Assembly: GCA_016780385.1 (NCBI GenBank)
Contig: JADHLY010000014.1
Coordinates: forward strand, 1-40,839
Source of the DNA: Flavobacteriales bacterium
GTDB lineage: Bacteria; Bacteroidota; Bacteroidia; Flavobacteriales_D; Sanyastnellaceae
Length of the DNA: 40,839 nucleotides
Direction: 5' to 3'
This document shows positions 1 to 11,800 of the stretch, in pieces (the stretch's first letter is position 1; each line of letters opens with the position of its first letter). The translations under genes and the position numbers were made by a program. The notes under the pieces were generated by a model. The model made no database searches and was not told the origin of the DNA. It saw only the letters and a list, made by a program, of their open reading frames with translations.

Positions 1-1926
1 CGTGGTGAACATCGTGGCGGGGTAGGCCGTGCCGTCCTTCAGGTTGTGGAGCGGGGAGTAGCCGTAGAGGTTGTCGAAGTGGACCTTGGAGCTGTCGGAG
101 CAGCCGTACTCCGGGATCCAGCCCCAGCCGATCGTGAACTTGTGGTAGCGGAGCATGTCCATCACGCCCACCGCCGGGAAGGCCACCTTGGCCAGGTCGG
201 GGCGCTGGGTCATGGTGGCGCCGACCAGCAGGCCGCCGTTGGAACCGCCGGCGATGGCCAGGCGGTCGTGGCTGGTGTAGCCCTCCGCGATGAGGTATTC
301 GCCTGCGGCGATGAAGTCGTCAAAGACGTTCTGCTTCTTCAGCAGCATGCCGCCCTCGTGCCAATCCTCACCGAACTCGCCGCCGCCGCGCAGATTGGGC
401 ATGGCGTAGACGCCGCCCTGCTCGAGCAACACGATGTTGGACGTGGAGAAGCTCGGGGTGAGGGAGATGTTGAACCCGCCGTAGGCATAGAGCATGGTTG
501 GGCGTTGGCCGTCGAGCTCGAGGCCCTTCTTGTGGACGATGAACATGGGGACCATCGTGCCGTCCTTGGAGGGGTAGAAGACCTGCTTGCTCTCGTATCC
601 TGCCGGGTCGAAGTCGACGTCGGGGACGTAAAACGGCGTGCTCTCGCCCGTGGCCATGTCGTAGCGGAAGATGCTCGTGGGGTAGGTGAACGAGGTGAAG
701 GCGTAAAAGAGCTCTGTGGCGTCCTTCTTGCCGCCGAAGCCGCCCGTGGAGCCCGTTGCGTTGGGCAGGGCAATCTCGCGGGGATTGGAGCCGTCGGCGT
801 CGTAGCGGGTGACCGCGTTGCAAGCGTTTTTCAAGTGGGTGGCGAAGAGCTGGCCGCCGGCGGTGCTGACGCCTTCGAGCAGGTGCTCCGACTCAGGGAT
901 CACGTCGGTCCAGGTGCTGCGGTCGGATGGGTTGGCCGGGTCAACCGCGACGAGGCGGTACTTCGGCGCATCGATGTCGGTCATCAGCAGCAGCCGGCCG
1001 TCCATATGGTCTACGATGTTGGAGCGGGTGTTGAAGCCGTCCACCACCATCTGCCAATCGGCGTTCGGGTCGGTGAGGTCCTTGATGTGGAGGTTGTTGC
1101 CGTCTGTTCCCGTGCTCGAGTTGAGGATGAGGAACCGGTTGTCTTCGGTGGCATAGGCGAAGTGGTAGCGGTTGGGCTCGTCGTCGTTGCGGAAGACCAG
1201 CGCGTCCTCGCTTTGCGGCGTGCCCAGCTTGTGGTAGTACACACTGTGAAAGGTGTTCTCTGCGGAGAATTCGCTGCCGTCGGGAGCGGGGTAGCGGCTG
1301 TAGTAGAAGCCGTCGCCGACCCAACTGGCGCCGGAGAACTTGACCCACTCGAGGACGTCGCCGGTCTCCTCGCCGGTCTCGAGGTCCATCACGCGAATCT
1401 CCTGCCAATCGCTGCCGGCGGCGTTGCGCATGACGGCGATGTATTTGTCGTCATCGGAGGCGCTGGAGAGGCTGGCGGTCACAGTGCCGTCCTCGCTCAA
1501 GGTGTTGGGGTCGAGGAAGACGCGGTCTTCGCCGTCGAGTCCGTCGCGGACGTACCATACGCTTTGGTTTTGCAGGCCGTCGTTCTTGCTGATGTAGTAG
1601 CGGTCGCCAATCTTCCGGGGGGCGCCGACCTTCTCGTAGTTGAAGATCTGCTCGTAGCGGTCGCGGATGGCGTTGCGGAAGGGGATGGCGTCCAGGTGGC
1701 CGCGGGTGACGGCGTTTTGGGCCTCAACCCACGCGCCGGTCTCCTCGCTGCGGTCGTCTTCGAGCCAACGGTAGGGGTCGCCGACTTCAGTGCCGAAGTA
1801 GGTGTCGGATACTGCTTCGGTGCGGGTGTCCGGGTAATCGTAAGCCTTCATGGATTCGCTAGAAGTAGGGGTGGCGCATGCGGCCCAAAGGAGGGCGATG
1901 GCGCAGGGGAAGATGAATTTGCGCAT
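1..1926 (-). CDS. Prolyl oligopeptidase family serine peptidase (S9A), lipoprotein, 3' end cut by the window
   Basis: Translating this strand gives 642 codons open to the window edge. The N-terminus has a short hydrophobic signal ending LLWAAC, so Cys17 is a probable lipid-attachment site and the enzyme is likely an envelope lipoprotein. The next part matches the S9A beta-propeller (DPYRWLED near the start, repeated blade-like segments). The C-terminal half enters the alpha/beta-hydrolase domain with the nucleophile elbow GGSNGG; the Ser is about residue 562, close to Ser554 of the porcine enzyme. The catalytic Asp and His should lie past the left edge. The family cleaves after proline in short peptides. 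The ATG at 1924-1926 was chosen because it gives the signal sequence. The gene is divergent from the AIM24-type gene with 29 bp between starts; a TAATTTG on this strand (1943-1949) could be part of its promoter. A long open frame on the opposite strand is a shadow. Confidence 0.93.
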   Translation of the reverse strand, partial: MRKFIFPCAIALLWAACATPTSSESMKAYDYPDTRTEAVSDTYFGTEVGDPYRWLEDDRSEETGAWVEAQNAVTRGHLDAIPFRNAIRDRYEQIFNYEKVGAPRKIGDRYYISKNDGLQNQSVWYVRDGLDGEDRVFLDPNTLSEDGTVTASLSSASDDDKYIAVMRNAAGSDWQEIRVMDLETGEETGDVLEWVKFSGASWVGDGFYYSRYPAPDGSEFSAENTFHSVYYHKLGTPQSEDALVFRNDDEPNRYHFAYATEDNRFLILNSSTGTDGNNLHIKDLTDPNADWQMVVDGFNTRSNIVDHMDGRLLLMTDIDAPKYRLVAVDPANPSDRSTWTDVIPESEHLLEGVSTAGGQLFATHLKNACNAVTRYDADGSNPREIALPNATGSTGGFGGKKDATELFYAFTSFTYPTSIFRYDMATGESTPFYVPDVDFDPAGYESKQVFYPSKDGTMVPMFIVHKKGLELDGQRPTMLYAYGGFNISLTPSFSTSNIVLLEQGGVYAMPNLRGGGEFGEDWHEGGMLLKKQNVFDDFIAAGEYLIAEGYTSHDRLAIAGGSNGGLLVGATMTQRPDLAKVAFPAVGVMDMLRYHKFTIGWGWIPEYGCSDSSKVHFDNLYGYSPLHNLKDGTAYPATMFTT

Positions 1927-1955
1927 GTCGTGAATGGAGCGGCAAATTAGGCGAC

Positions 1956-2747
1956 ATGAAGAACAGCCACGAAATAGACTACCGCATCCACGGGGATGAC
2001 CTGCAAATGGTGGAGGTCGAATTGGACCCTCAGGAGACCGTCATTGCAGAAGCAGGCGCCATGAACTGGATGGAAGAGGACATTCAATTCGAAGCCCGGA
2101 TGGGGGATGGGACCGAAGCGGGCAGCGGCATTATGGGCAAGCTCTTCGGAGCGGGCAAAAGGTTGCTGACCGGTGAGAGCCTCTTTATGACCCACTTCAC
2201 CAATCGTGGAGCGATGAAGCGTCATGTGGCCTTCGCTGCGCCGTATCCGGGCAAGATTGTGCCGGTGGACCTGGCGGCCCTCGGTGGTGACCTGTTGTGC
2301 CAGAAGGATGCCTTCCTGTGCGCAGCTATGGGGACGAAGGTGAGCATCGCCTTTAACCGCAAGATTGGTGCTGGATTTTTTGGGGGCGAGGGCTTCATCC
2401 TTCAAAAGCTGCAAGGCGATGGCTTGGCCTTCCTTCACGCCGGCGGAACCGTGATCAAGCGAGAGTTGCGCGGAGAGACCCTGCGTGTGGACACAGGGTG
2501 TATCGTCGCCTTTGACGCGACCGTTTCCTATGACATCCAGGCTGCAGGAGGATTGAAGAGCATGTTGTTTGGTGGGGAGGGCCTGTTCCTGGCCACGTTG
2601 AGCGGACATGGCACTGTGTGGATGCAAAGCTTGCCTTTCAGCCGGTTGGCCGATCGGATTTTGATGAACGCCCCATCGAATGGGGGGCAATCCAAGGGTG
2701 AAGGCAGTGTGCTCGGAGGGTTGGGCCGGATGATGGACGGGGTGTGA
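1956..2747 (+). CDS. AIM24 / TIGR00266 family protein
   Basis: 263 aa with no signal peptide or membrane segment, so probably cytoplasmic. The sequence fits the AIM24 (TIGR00266) family of Gly-rich beta-sandwich proteins: an early EAGAMNWME, a central RMGDG...[15 protein letters not shown] block, [10 protein letters not shown] and a late [21 protein letters not shown]. The length is normal for bacterial members (about 220-270 aa). The molecular function of the family is not settled; the eukaryotic relative is a mitochondrial protein. The ATG lies 29 bp from the start of the divergent peptidase gene, so any promoter must overlap that gene's 5' end. No partner gene follows; a giant repeat protein starts 149 bp downstream behind its own candidate promoter. 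Confidence 0.88.
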   Translation: MKNSHEIDYRIHGDDLQMVEVELDPQETVIAEAGAMNWMEEDIQFEARMGDGTEAGSGIMGKLFGAGKRLLTGESLFMTHFTNRGAMKRHVAFAAPYPGKIVPVDLAALGGDLLCQKDAFLCAAMGTKVSIAFNRKIGAGFFGGEGFILQKLQGDGLAFLHAGGTVIKRELRGETLRVDTGCIVAFDATVSYDIQAAGGLKSMLFGGEGLFLATLSGHGTVWMQSLPFSRLADRILMNAPSNGGQSKGEGSVLGGLGRMMDGV

Positions 2748-2756
2748 TCCGGAGGT

Positions 2757-2781
2757 AAAACCCCCGCTGAGGGTTCGTTTT
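2757..2781 (+). terminator. Weak candidate terminator after the AIM24-type gene
   Basis: About 10 bp after the stop codon, AACCC pairs with GGGTT across a 7-nt loop and is followed by CGTTTT. The stem is only 5 bp, so this is a weak hairpin. It is placed where a terminator would be expected before the next promoter. Confidence 0.3.
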
Positions 2782-2837
2782 GTGGCCGGACGAACGGGCT
2801 TCTTTGCTCTATCTGGGTTGATTTTATCAGGACGAAA

Positions 2838-2869
2838 TTGTTTTTTTCGTCGATAAATGGGTATATTTA
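2838..2869 (+). promoter_or_regulatory. Candidate Bacteroidota promoter of the giant repeat protein gene
   Basis: TTG at 2838-2840 and TATATTTA at 2862-2869 are separated by 21 bp. This matches the Bacteroidota pattern TTG, 17-23 bp, TAnnTTTG with one mismatch at the last base. Transcription would start near 2875, leaving roughly 20 nt before the ATG at 2897. That also argues against the in-frame TTG codon at 2873 as the start. Confidence 0.5.
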
Positions 2870-2896
2870 TGGTTGCCCAACCCAGATTGTGCTCAC

Positions 2897-5800
2897 ATGA
2901 ACCGTCTGATTACCCTTCTTTTTTGCCTTGTCTCTGTGGCTCTTGCCCACGGACAAGGCCCCGCTTATGGTCTCTCCGTCGAAGTTGTCGCGGAGCACGA
3001 TAGCGGCCCTTTGGCCGGTATGACCACCTATCAAATCTTTATGGACTGTGTCTATGCGGACGACATCGTTTCGTCCGTCAGTGGAGATGCCATCTTTCCG
3101 ATGGACCTCTCGACCACGACGACCTTCTATCAAGACGCTTTAGGCGCGGCGACCCCCAATGCAGTCAACCCACTGCTCTTCGGATTCTTCCCGGACCTGG
3201 CGTACGATACGTGGGTGACGGTGGGCATTTCCCAACAGCCCGATGCGGCAGCGGGAGAAGGTGAGATCAGCACGGTCGAAAGTCCCACGCAGGCGTGGGT
3301 CGCCGCTTTCGAGGCAGGGGGCAATCTCGTCATGGATGACGCTACGGGTGGCGCATGGTTCGTGACACAGAATTACAGCAATGGTTTGGCAGGTGATGAC
3401 TTGAAGGTGCTTTTGGCCCAGGTCACCACCGACGGTGAGATTTCAGGAACATTTTTGGTGCAGGTCTTTGAACATGGTGTGGGCGCATCAGACTTGCGGT
3501 TCCACTTGAGCTTTGATGGCACCGATGGATCGGGTGCGACAGGATGTACCGATCCCGACGCCGACAACTACAATTCAGGGGTAGCAGAAGATGACGGTTC
3601 TTGCCTCTATGGGGGCTGTACCGATGCAGCGGCCTGTAACTACGATGTGGCGGCCAACGACGACGATGGCAGCTGTGCATTCCCTGACCCCTTCCGCGAT
3701 TGCGCGGGTGTCTGTCTGTCGGACAGCGATGAAGATGGGGTATGTGATGAAGAGGAAGTGGCGGGATGTACGGATGCGACCGCATGGAATTACGATGATG
3801 CGGCGACCGATGAGGATGGGAATTGCATCTATTTCAATGCCTGCGACATCGACGCGGATGCCGTGGTGATGGTCAGCAGTTTTGATTACGATCCGGCCGT
3901 GTTGAGCCTCGAAGTAGGGGCGACTGTGGTGTGGGTCAATGTGGGGGGCTTGCACAACGTCAATGCCACCACGGATCAGCTGACTGGATTGCCATTTGAC
4001 AATCCACAACCGTTTACCATTCCCGCGGTACTGGGTTCGACCGAAGGCACTTGTCTTGGGTCGTTCACGTTCACGGTCCCCGGTATCTACAACTACAACT
4101 CTTCGGTATCCAACCAGGCTTCTTTGGGCATGACGGGAACGATTGTCGTGGGCACGGGTGGATGTAACGATGAGGATGCGACGAACTATGACGCCACAGC
4201 CGAATTCAATGACGGCACCTGCATCTATGATGGATGTACCGATGCGTCAGCGAGCAACTACGACCCCGATGCCGTGATCGACAACGGGACGTGCATCTAT
4301 CCCGGTTGTACGGATACGGAAGCGGCCAATTACGACGCCGGTGCCAACGAGAACGACGGAAGCTGTCTCTACCCCGGTTGTACGGACTTAGCAGCGGCCA
4401 ACTACGACGTCCAGGCCAACACCGACGATGGCACATGCTTCTACCTCGGTTGCATGGATCCCACAGCGTGTAACTACGATGCCACGGCCGATACGGACGA
4501 TGGCAGTTGCGCCGATGCCTTGGATACCTGGGGCGTGGACTACCTCGATTGCGACGGGATCTGTCTCAACGACGCCGATGAAGATGGCGTGTGCGACGAA
4601 GAGGAGGTCTTGGGATGTAACGATGTGACAGCCTGCAACTATGACGGCCTGGCCACGGAGAATGACGGCACTTGCGACTATTGCACGTGCGCCGGTAATG
4701 GCACGGACACGACCTGGATTCAAGGCGACACCCTCACGCAGCTGACCTTCACGGATGATACCTCAGGGTATGCCGTGGATGTGGAATGGGTGACGACGCA
4801 CACTGGAGGTGTCCTTGACGGCATGTCGACTTACCGCCTGTATGTGGTGGCCAATGCGCCCGAGGACCTCTTGAGCTCATGCTACGGCAACAGCAACAAC
4901 CCCTTGGTCATTGGATCGACGGCGCCGCTGTATCAGGATGCCTTCGGCAGCACCTTTGGGACCGGCATCAATCCGCTGTTGTTGCCAGCGTTCCCTGATG
5001 TGGCTTACGACAGCTGGGTGACCATTGGATTGGACCAGACGCCGCCTCCGGGATACAGCAATGTCCAAAGTGCCCAGAGCCCCAGCCAGAATTGGATCGC
5101 CGACTTCGATGCCGGTGGAGAGCTGCGCATGGATGACGCTGTGGGTGGTGCATGGTTTGTGACCTCTTCCAACCTCAACGGCGTGCCCGATGCAGAGCTT
5201 CGGGTTTTGGTGGCTCAATTCACCACATCCGGTGTGGTATCCGGCACCTTGCCCATTCAGATTTTCCCCTTGGGCAATGGTTCCGAAGAGGAGCGTGCTG
5301 CCTTCACCTTCACAACTGAAGGATTGGGCCAGCCCGAATTGACCGCGGTGGTTTCTACCGGAGGCACGGGGGGCAACAACTGCGGATGCCTCGACCCCGA
5401 GGCCGACAACTACGACGCGGATGCTGCATTTGAAAATGGGACTTGCTTGTATTCAGGGTGTACCAATGCCAATGCGTTGAACTACGATGCGGGTGCCAAT
5501 GTGGACGATGGCTCGTGTGTCGTGCCCGGATGTACCAATCCCGAAGCCGACAACTACGATCCTGAGGCCAACCAAAACAATGGCTCTTGCGTCATCAGCG
5601 GTTGCACCTATAACGACGCCTCGAATTTTGATCCTACGGCCAACGTGGACGATGGGAGCTGCATCTACTTTGGTTGTGTGGACCCCACGGCGGACAACTA
5701 CGACCCGACATCCAATACCGACGACGGGTCTTGCTTGTACCTGGGTTGCACAGACCCTGAGGCGGACAACTTCGATGCCGGCGCCAACCAGAACGATGGC

Positions 5801-8800
5801 ACCTGCGAATTTTTGGGTTGTACCATCCCTGTGGCCGCGAACTATGACGCCGATGCCAATGTGGATGACGGCAGCTGCATTTTCCCAGGATGTACCAATC
5901 CTGAAGCGACCAACTACGACATCACGGCCAACGAAGACGACGGTACGTGTATCCTGGAAGGCTGCTTGGATGAGAACGCGTCCAACTATGATGAAGACGC
6001 CAACTCAGACGACGGCAGCTGCACTTATCCCGGTTGCACGGACTCCGGAGCGGTCAACTTCAATCCCGGTGCCAACCTCGATGACGGCACTTGTGTTTTC
6101 CCCGGCTGCTTGGACAGCGATGCGTTGAACTATGACCCCCTCGCCAACTTGGATGACGACAGTTGCCAATATGGTGGATGTTTGGATGCAGAGGCGGTGA
6201 ACTTCGATGCCACCGCCGATGTGGACGATGGGTCTTGCGTGTACTCCGGTTGTACGGATGCTGCTGCGTCCAACTTTGACAGCACAGCTTCCTTGGACGA
6301 TGGGTCTTGTATCTATCCCGGTTGCACGGACAACAGTGCATTGAACTATGACCTCCTCGCCAATGAGGATGACGGTTCGTGTCAATACGGGGGTTGTATG
6401 GACCCCGGTGCCTGTAACTACGATGCTGCTGCCGACGTGGAAGACGGATCCTGCACGTATCCCATCTCCTTGAACGTAGACTGCAATGGAGACTGCCTCA
6501 ATGATGCCGATGGTGATGGCATTTGCGATGAGGACGAATTCAGTGGTTGTACCGATGAGACCGCATGCAATTTCAACCCCGACATGACCGAGGATGATGG
6601 CAGTTGTGAATACTGTTCCTGTGCGTCTGATGGGGCAGCCGGCCTCGACGTGTATGACTACGAGACCAACCAGTCCGGATATGGCTTGCGGTTGATTCGT
6701 GTTGCCGACCACACTGGCGGTGCCCTCGACGGCATGACCACATGGCGCGTTATTGCGACGGTGAGCCATCCGGACGACATGCTCTCCAGTGCTTACGGCA
6801 ATGAGGGACTTCCGCTCCAGATCTCTTCTACGGCACCCTTCTACCAGGACGTGTTGGGCAGCACTTTTGCGAGTGGGGTAAACCCCTTGTTGCTCTCGAG
6901 CTTCCCAGACCTCGCTTACGACAGCTGGGTCACGATTGGCATTGAGGGCACCCCTGATGCTGCGGCAGGAGAGGGGGCTGTCCAAAGCGCCCAAAGCCCG
7001 GGGCAGAATTGGATCATTGGCTTTGATGCCGGTGGAGAAATCCTCATGGACGATGCTACAGGTGGTGCCTGGTTTGTGACCAATGTGTACACCAATGGCA
7101 TCGCTGGAGACGACCTCGAAGTGCTGCTGGGACAGTTCACCACGGCGGGCGAGCTCAGCGGTGTGTTGAACTACCAAGTCTTCATCGAAGGCAGTGGCGA
7201 GAACGACGTCCGTGTGACGGCGAACTTCTCAACTGCAGACCTCGCTGGCGTGGCACCACCACCGTGTGGTTGTACCGATACCACAGCCGACAACTACGAC
7301 GCCAGTGCCGTGTACGAGGATGGCTCGTGCGTGACGGCCGGGTGTACGGATGCTGCTGCGGACAACTTCAACCCATTGGCCAATGTCGACGATGGAGGCT
7401 GCCTGTTCAGCGGGTGCACGGACGAAGCGGCGTTTAACTACGACCCCTCGGCCAACGACGATGACGGCTCTTGCATCTTCTTTGGATGTACCAACCCCGA
7501 TGCGGCCAACTATGACGCGGATGCCAACTTCGACAACGGCAGCTGCATCGTCTACGGTTGTACGATTTCTGGCGCGGAGAATTACAACCCTGCGGCGACG
7601 GACAACGATGGTTCCTGCATTTTCGTGGGCTGCACCAACGCGGACGCCAGCAATTACGACCCCCTGGCGAGCATCGACGACGGTTCCTGTGTGGTGCCCG
7701 GTTGTACCGACGCCCAAGCGACCAACTACAACCCGGATGCGACCTTCAACAATGGCAGCTGCGAGTACCTCGGCTGTACCGATGAGGCCGCCTGTAACTA
7801 TGATGCTTTGGCGTTGACGGACGATGGCAGTTGCCAATATCCCTCCGACATCTATGACTCGGAAGAGTACGATTGCAATGGCGAGTGCATCACCGACACC
7901 GATGGCGATGGCATTTGCGACGCCTTCGAAGTATTGGGATGTACCGAAGTCATGGCCTGCAATTACTTCGGCGCAACCGATGATGATGGGTCTTGCGAAT
8001 ACCTCTCTTGTGCGGGCTGTTCAGATGCTGAAGCCGACAACTACGAGCCCGGTGCACTGATCGCCAATGACGACCTCTGCGAATACCTCGGTTGCACCAG
8101 CCCCGCTGCGGACAACTACGATTCAGAGGCCAACGTCAATGACGGGTCCTGCATCTTCAGCGGTTGCACCGATCCAGCGGCTGACAACTACGACCCCCAG
8201 GCCAACCTGGACACCAACTGCATTTACCTCGGTTGTATTAACCCTGCAGCGGACAACTACGACGCTGAGGCCAACACCAACGATGGTTCCTGCGTCTTCA
8301 CCGGGTGCACGGACCCCAATGCCGACAACTATAACCCGCAGGCCAATTCAGACTCCAACTGTCTGTACCTCGGGTGCCTCGATGCCGACGCCTCGAACTT
8401 CGACCCGACGGCCAACACCGAAGACGGCAGCTGTGTATACCTCGGTTGTACCGATGATGCGGCGTGCAACTTCAGTGCAACGGCCAACACAGACGACGGA
8501 AGCTGCAGCTATCCGGCCTCTGCCAGTGTGGATTGCAACGGAGACTGCCTGCTTGATACCGACGGCGATGGCGTGTGCAACCCCGACGAAATCCCCGGTT
8601 GCCTCCTGCCAGGGGCTTGCAACTACAACCCGGACGCTACCGACGCTGGTGTGGTGTGTGATTACACCGCTTGCGCTGGATGTACCGACCCTACGGCCGA
8701 CAACTATGACGTGACGGCGACCTTGCCGAGTGGCGACTGCCAGTACCTCGGTTGCACGGACCCGGAAGCGGACAACTTCGCACCGGGCGCCAACGTGGAC

Positions 8801-11800
8801 GACGGTGGATGTTCTTACGGAGGCTGCACGGACCCCGCAGCGTACAACTACGACAGCAACGCTTCGTTGGACGATGGGTCCTGCCTCTATGCGGGTTGTG
8901 TCGACCCTGATGCTTGCAACTTCGACGAGAATGCAGACACGGACGATGGCACCTGTACGTACCCCGCCCCTGAATACACGTGCTTGGGTTACTGCATTTC
9001 AGACTACGACGGTGACGGCATTTGTGACGCCTTTGAGGTGCCGGGTTGTACCGCGCCTTCTGCGTGCAACTACGAAGCCACGGCCACCGAAAACAACGGC
9101 AGCTGTGAGTGGACGTCTTGCGTGGGCTGCACGGATGCCGCCGCGGACAACTTCTCGCCAACGGCATTGACCGACGACGGATCCTGCGAATTTGGCGGGT
9201 GTACTGACCCGACTGCGGTGAACTATGAGACCCAGTCGACCTACAATGATGGGACTTGCTTGTACGGCGGATGTACGGACAACGGCGCATGCAACTTCAC
9301 GGCCGGCGCCAATTATGACGACGGTTCTTGCGAGTACCTCTCTTGTGCGGGTTGCATGGTTCTGATCGCTTGCAACTACGATCCTACAGCCTCCATCTAC
9401 AACGACGCTGTATGTGACTTTGCCTCTTGTTGTGGTGACCCCGCAGCCGACAACTACGATGCCGACATCTCCAACCTTTTGGTGGAGGGATGTCTCTATG
9501 GTGGGGATGCTCCTGCCGCAGAGGTCACTGGCTGCGACCTCTCGTTTGCCTGCAACTTTGGTGATCCCGTCAATGACTGTGGGTTCGCCTCATGCGCCGG
9601 TTGTATTGAGGAAGGGGCCTGTAATTATGATGATGCAGCCACCTTGGCCATCACGTGCCTCTATCCGGAAGACCTCTATGATGCGGACTTCGTCGATTGC
9701 GATGGCGCTTGCTTGAATGACGTCAACGAGAATGGCATTTGCGACGAGATCGAGCCCTCTGGCTGCACGGACCCCAGCGCCTGTAACCTCAATCAGCAAG
9801 CGTCCTTTGACGATGGTTCTTGCGAATACTTGAGCTGCGCGGGATGCACAGTGGAAGCTGCCTGTAACTATGACGCGACCGCTACGGTCAACGATGGCGG
9901 CTGTGACTTCGACAGCTGTGCCGGATGTCTGGACGAGGTGGCCTGCAACTATGACGCAACGGCCGTCCTCGACAACGGCACCTGTATCTATGCCCAGCCC
10001 GAATACGATTGTGCCGGGGTGTGCCTCGAGGACACCGACAGCGATGGCATCTGTGATGCCTTCGATGAGCCAGTATTCGGTTGTAACGATGCTGCTGCCT
10101 GTAACTATGACGCCTTGGTGACAGACAACGACGGATCCTGTGACTTCTGCTCTTGCTTCATCACGACATCGGATACGGAAGGGTATGGCGTAGAAGTGGA
10201 GGTTGTGGCTGAGGACGGTGTTCCAGGATACACGACCTACAGGGTCTATGCGACGACTCCTTCTTCGGACGATTTCGTCAGCGCCATCACCGGTTTGGCG
10301 GGAACGCCGCTTGAGGTGCAAACCACGGGTGAGTTCTGGCAAAGTGGCATCGGTGGCGTTACGCCTTCGGTGATCACCGAATTGCTCATTGGATTCATTC
10401 CGGACCTCGCCTACGACAGTTGGGTGACGGTCGGTTTGGACCACAAAGCCAATGCCAACCAAGGGGAGGAGGATGCCGCGACGGTATCCGGTGTATCCCC
10501 CAGTTGGACAGTGGCCTTCGAAAACGGAGACGACATCCTCATCAACGATGGGACCGGCGGTGGATGGTACGTGCTGAACTCTGCCGTCAACGGTATTTCG
10601 GGCGATGACCAACGGGTGTTGTTGGGCCAGTTCACCACAGATGGTGACCTGAGCGGCAGCATGCGGATCCAGGTATTCCCTGGCGGGGATGCGGAAGCGG
10701 ACCTGCGCTACATCGCCACCTTCGGTGCGCCTGATTGCGGATGTACCGACCCCGATGCCCTCAACCCCGATTTGGACGCTGCTTATGACGATGGAAGCTG
10801 CCAGTACCCTGGCTGTACGGATGACGAGGCGGACAACTATGACGCGGGTGCGGACGTCGATGATGGCAGCTGCATCTACAGCGGTTGTACCGACCCTGCG
10901 GCCGACAACTACGACGCCCAGGCCACCGTTTTTGACGGAAGCTGCATCTTCTTTGGCTGTACCGACCCCCTCGCTGGGAACTACGACGCTTTGGCCAACA
11001 CCAACGACGGGTCGTGCGACTACACGGGCTGCACTTCGCCTTCAGCCTCCAACTACAACCCCATCGCGACGGTGGATGACGGCAGCTGTCAGTTTGACGG
11101 CTGTACGGACGCCGAAGCGGCCAACTACGAGCCCGGCGCCAACAACGATGATGGCTCTTGTCTCTACCCAGGTTGCACCAACCCCGCAGCCGACAATTAC
11201 GACGTCCAGGCCAACGTGCCCGATGGATCCTGCGTGATTTCAGGCTGCACGGATGCCGAAGCGGCGAACTATGACGCCGACGCCAACAACGACGATGGCA
11301 GCTGTGCCTTCCTCGGTTGCACGGATGAGGGCGCGGACAACTTCGACGCACAGGCCAACTCCGATGACGGCAGCTGCCTCTACGGTGGATGCACCCAGAT
11401 GGGCGCCTGTAACTACGACCCCTCTGCCAACGCAGACGATGGAAGTTGCACCTTCCCTGAGGACCTCTTTGGCGCAGACAATGTGGACTGCACGGGCGCC
11501 TGCAACAATGACGCTGATGAAGATGGTGTCTGTGATGAAGACGAGGTGTTGGGCTGCATGGACGAGACCGCCTGTAACTTCTCAGCAGACGCCACCGATG
11601 ACGACGGCAGTTGTGAGTCTCTGTCCTGCGCAGGTTGCACGGACCCTGAGGCCGACAATTATGATGTGGAGGCCAGCATCGAGGATGGTTCGTGTGTGAT
11701 CAGCGGCTGCACCTATTCGACTGCAGCCAACTACAACCCGGACGCCACCGTAGAGGATGGCAGTTGCAGCTTCGGCGGTTGTACCAACCCTGACGCCATC

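Noticed and set aside
46-1950. Long plus-strand open frame of 634 codons
   Set aside because: It lies antisense to the prolyl oligopeptidase gene, is rich in Val, Gly and Ala without domain signs, and arises from G+C-biased third positions. The minus strand gives clear S9A motifs.
2873-2896. TTG at 2873 as start of the giant protein
   Set aside because: It would lie at the predicted transcription start and add 8 residues before a complete signal peptide that starts at the ATG at 2897.
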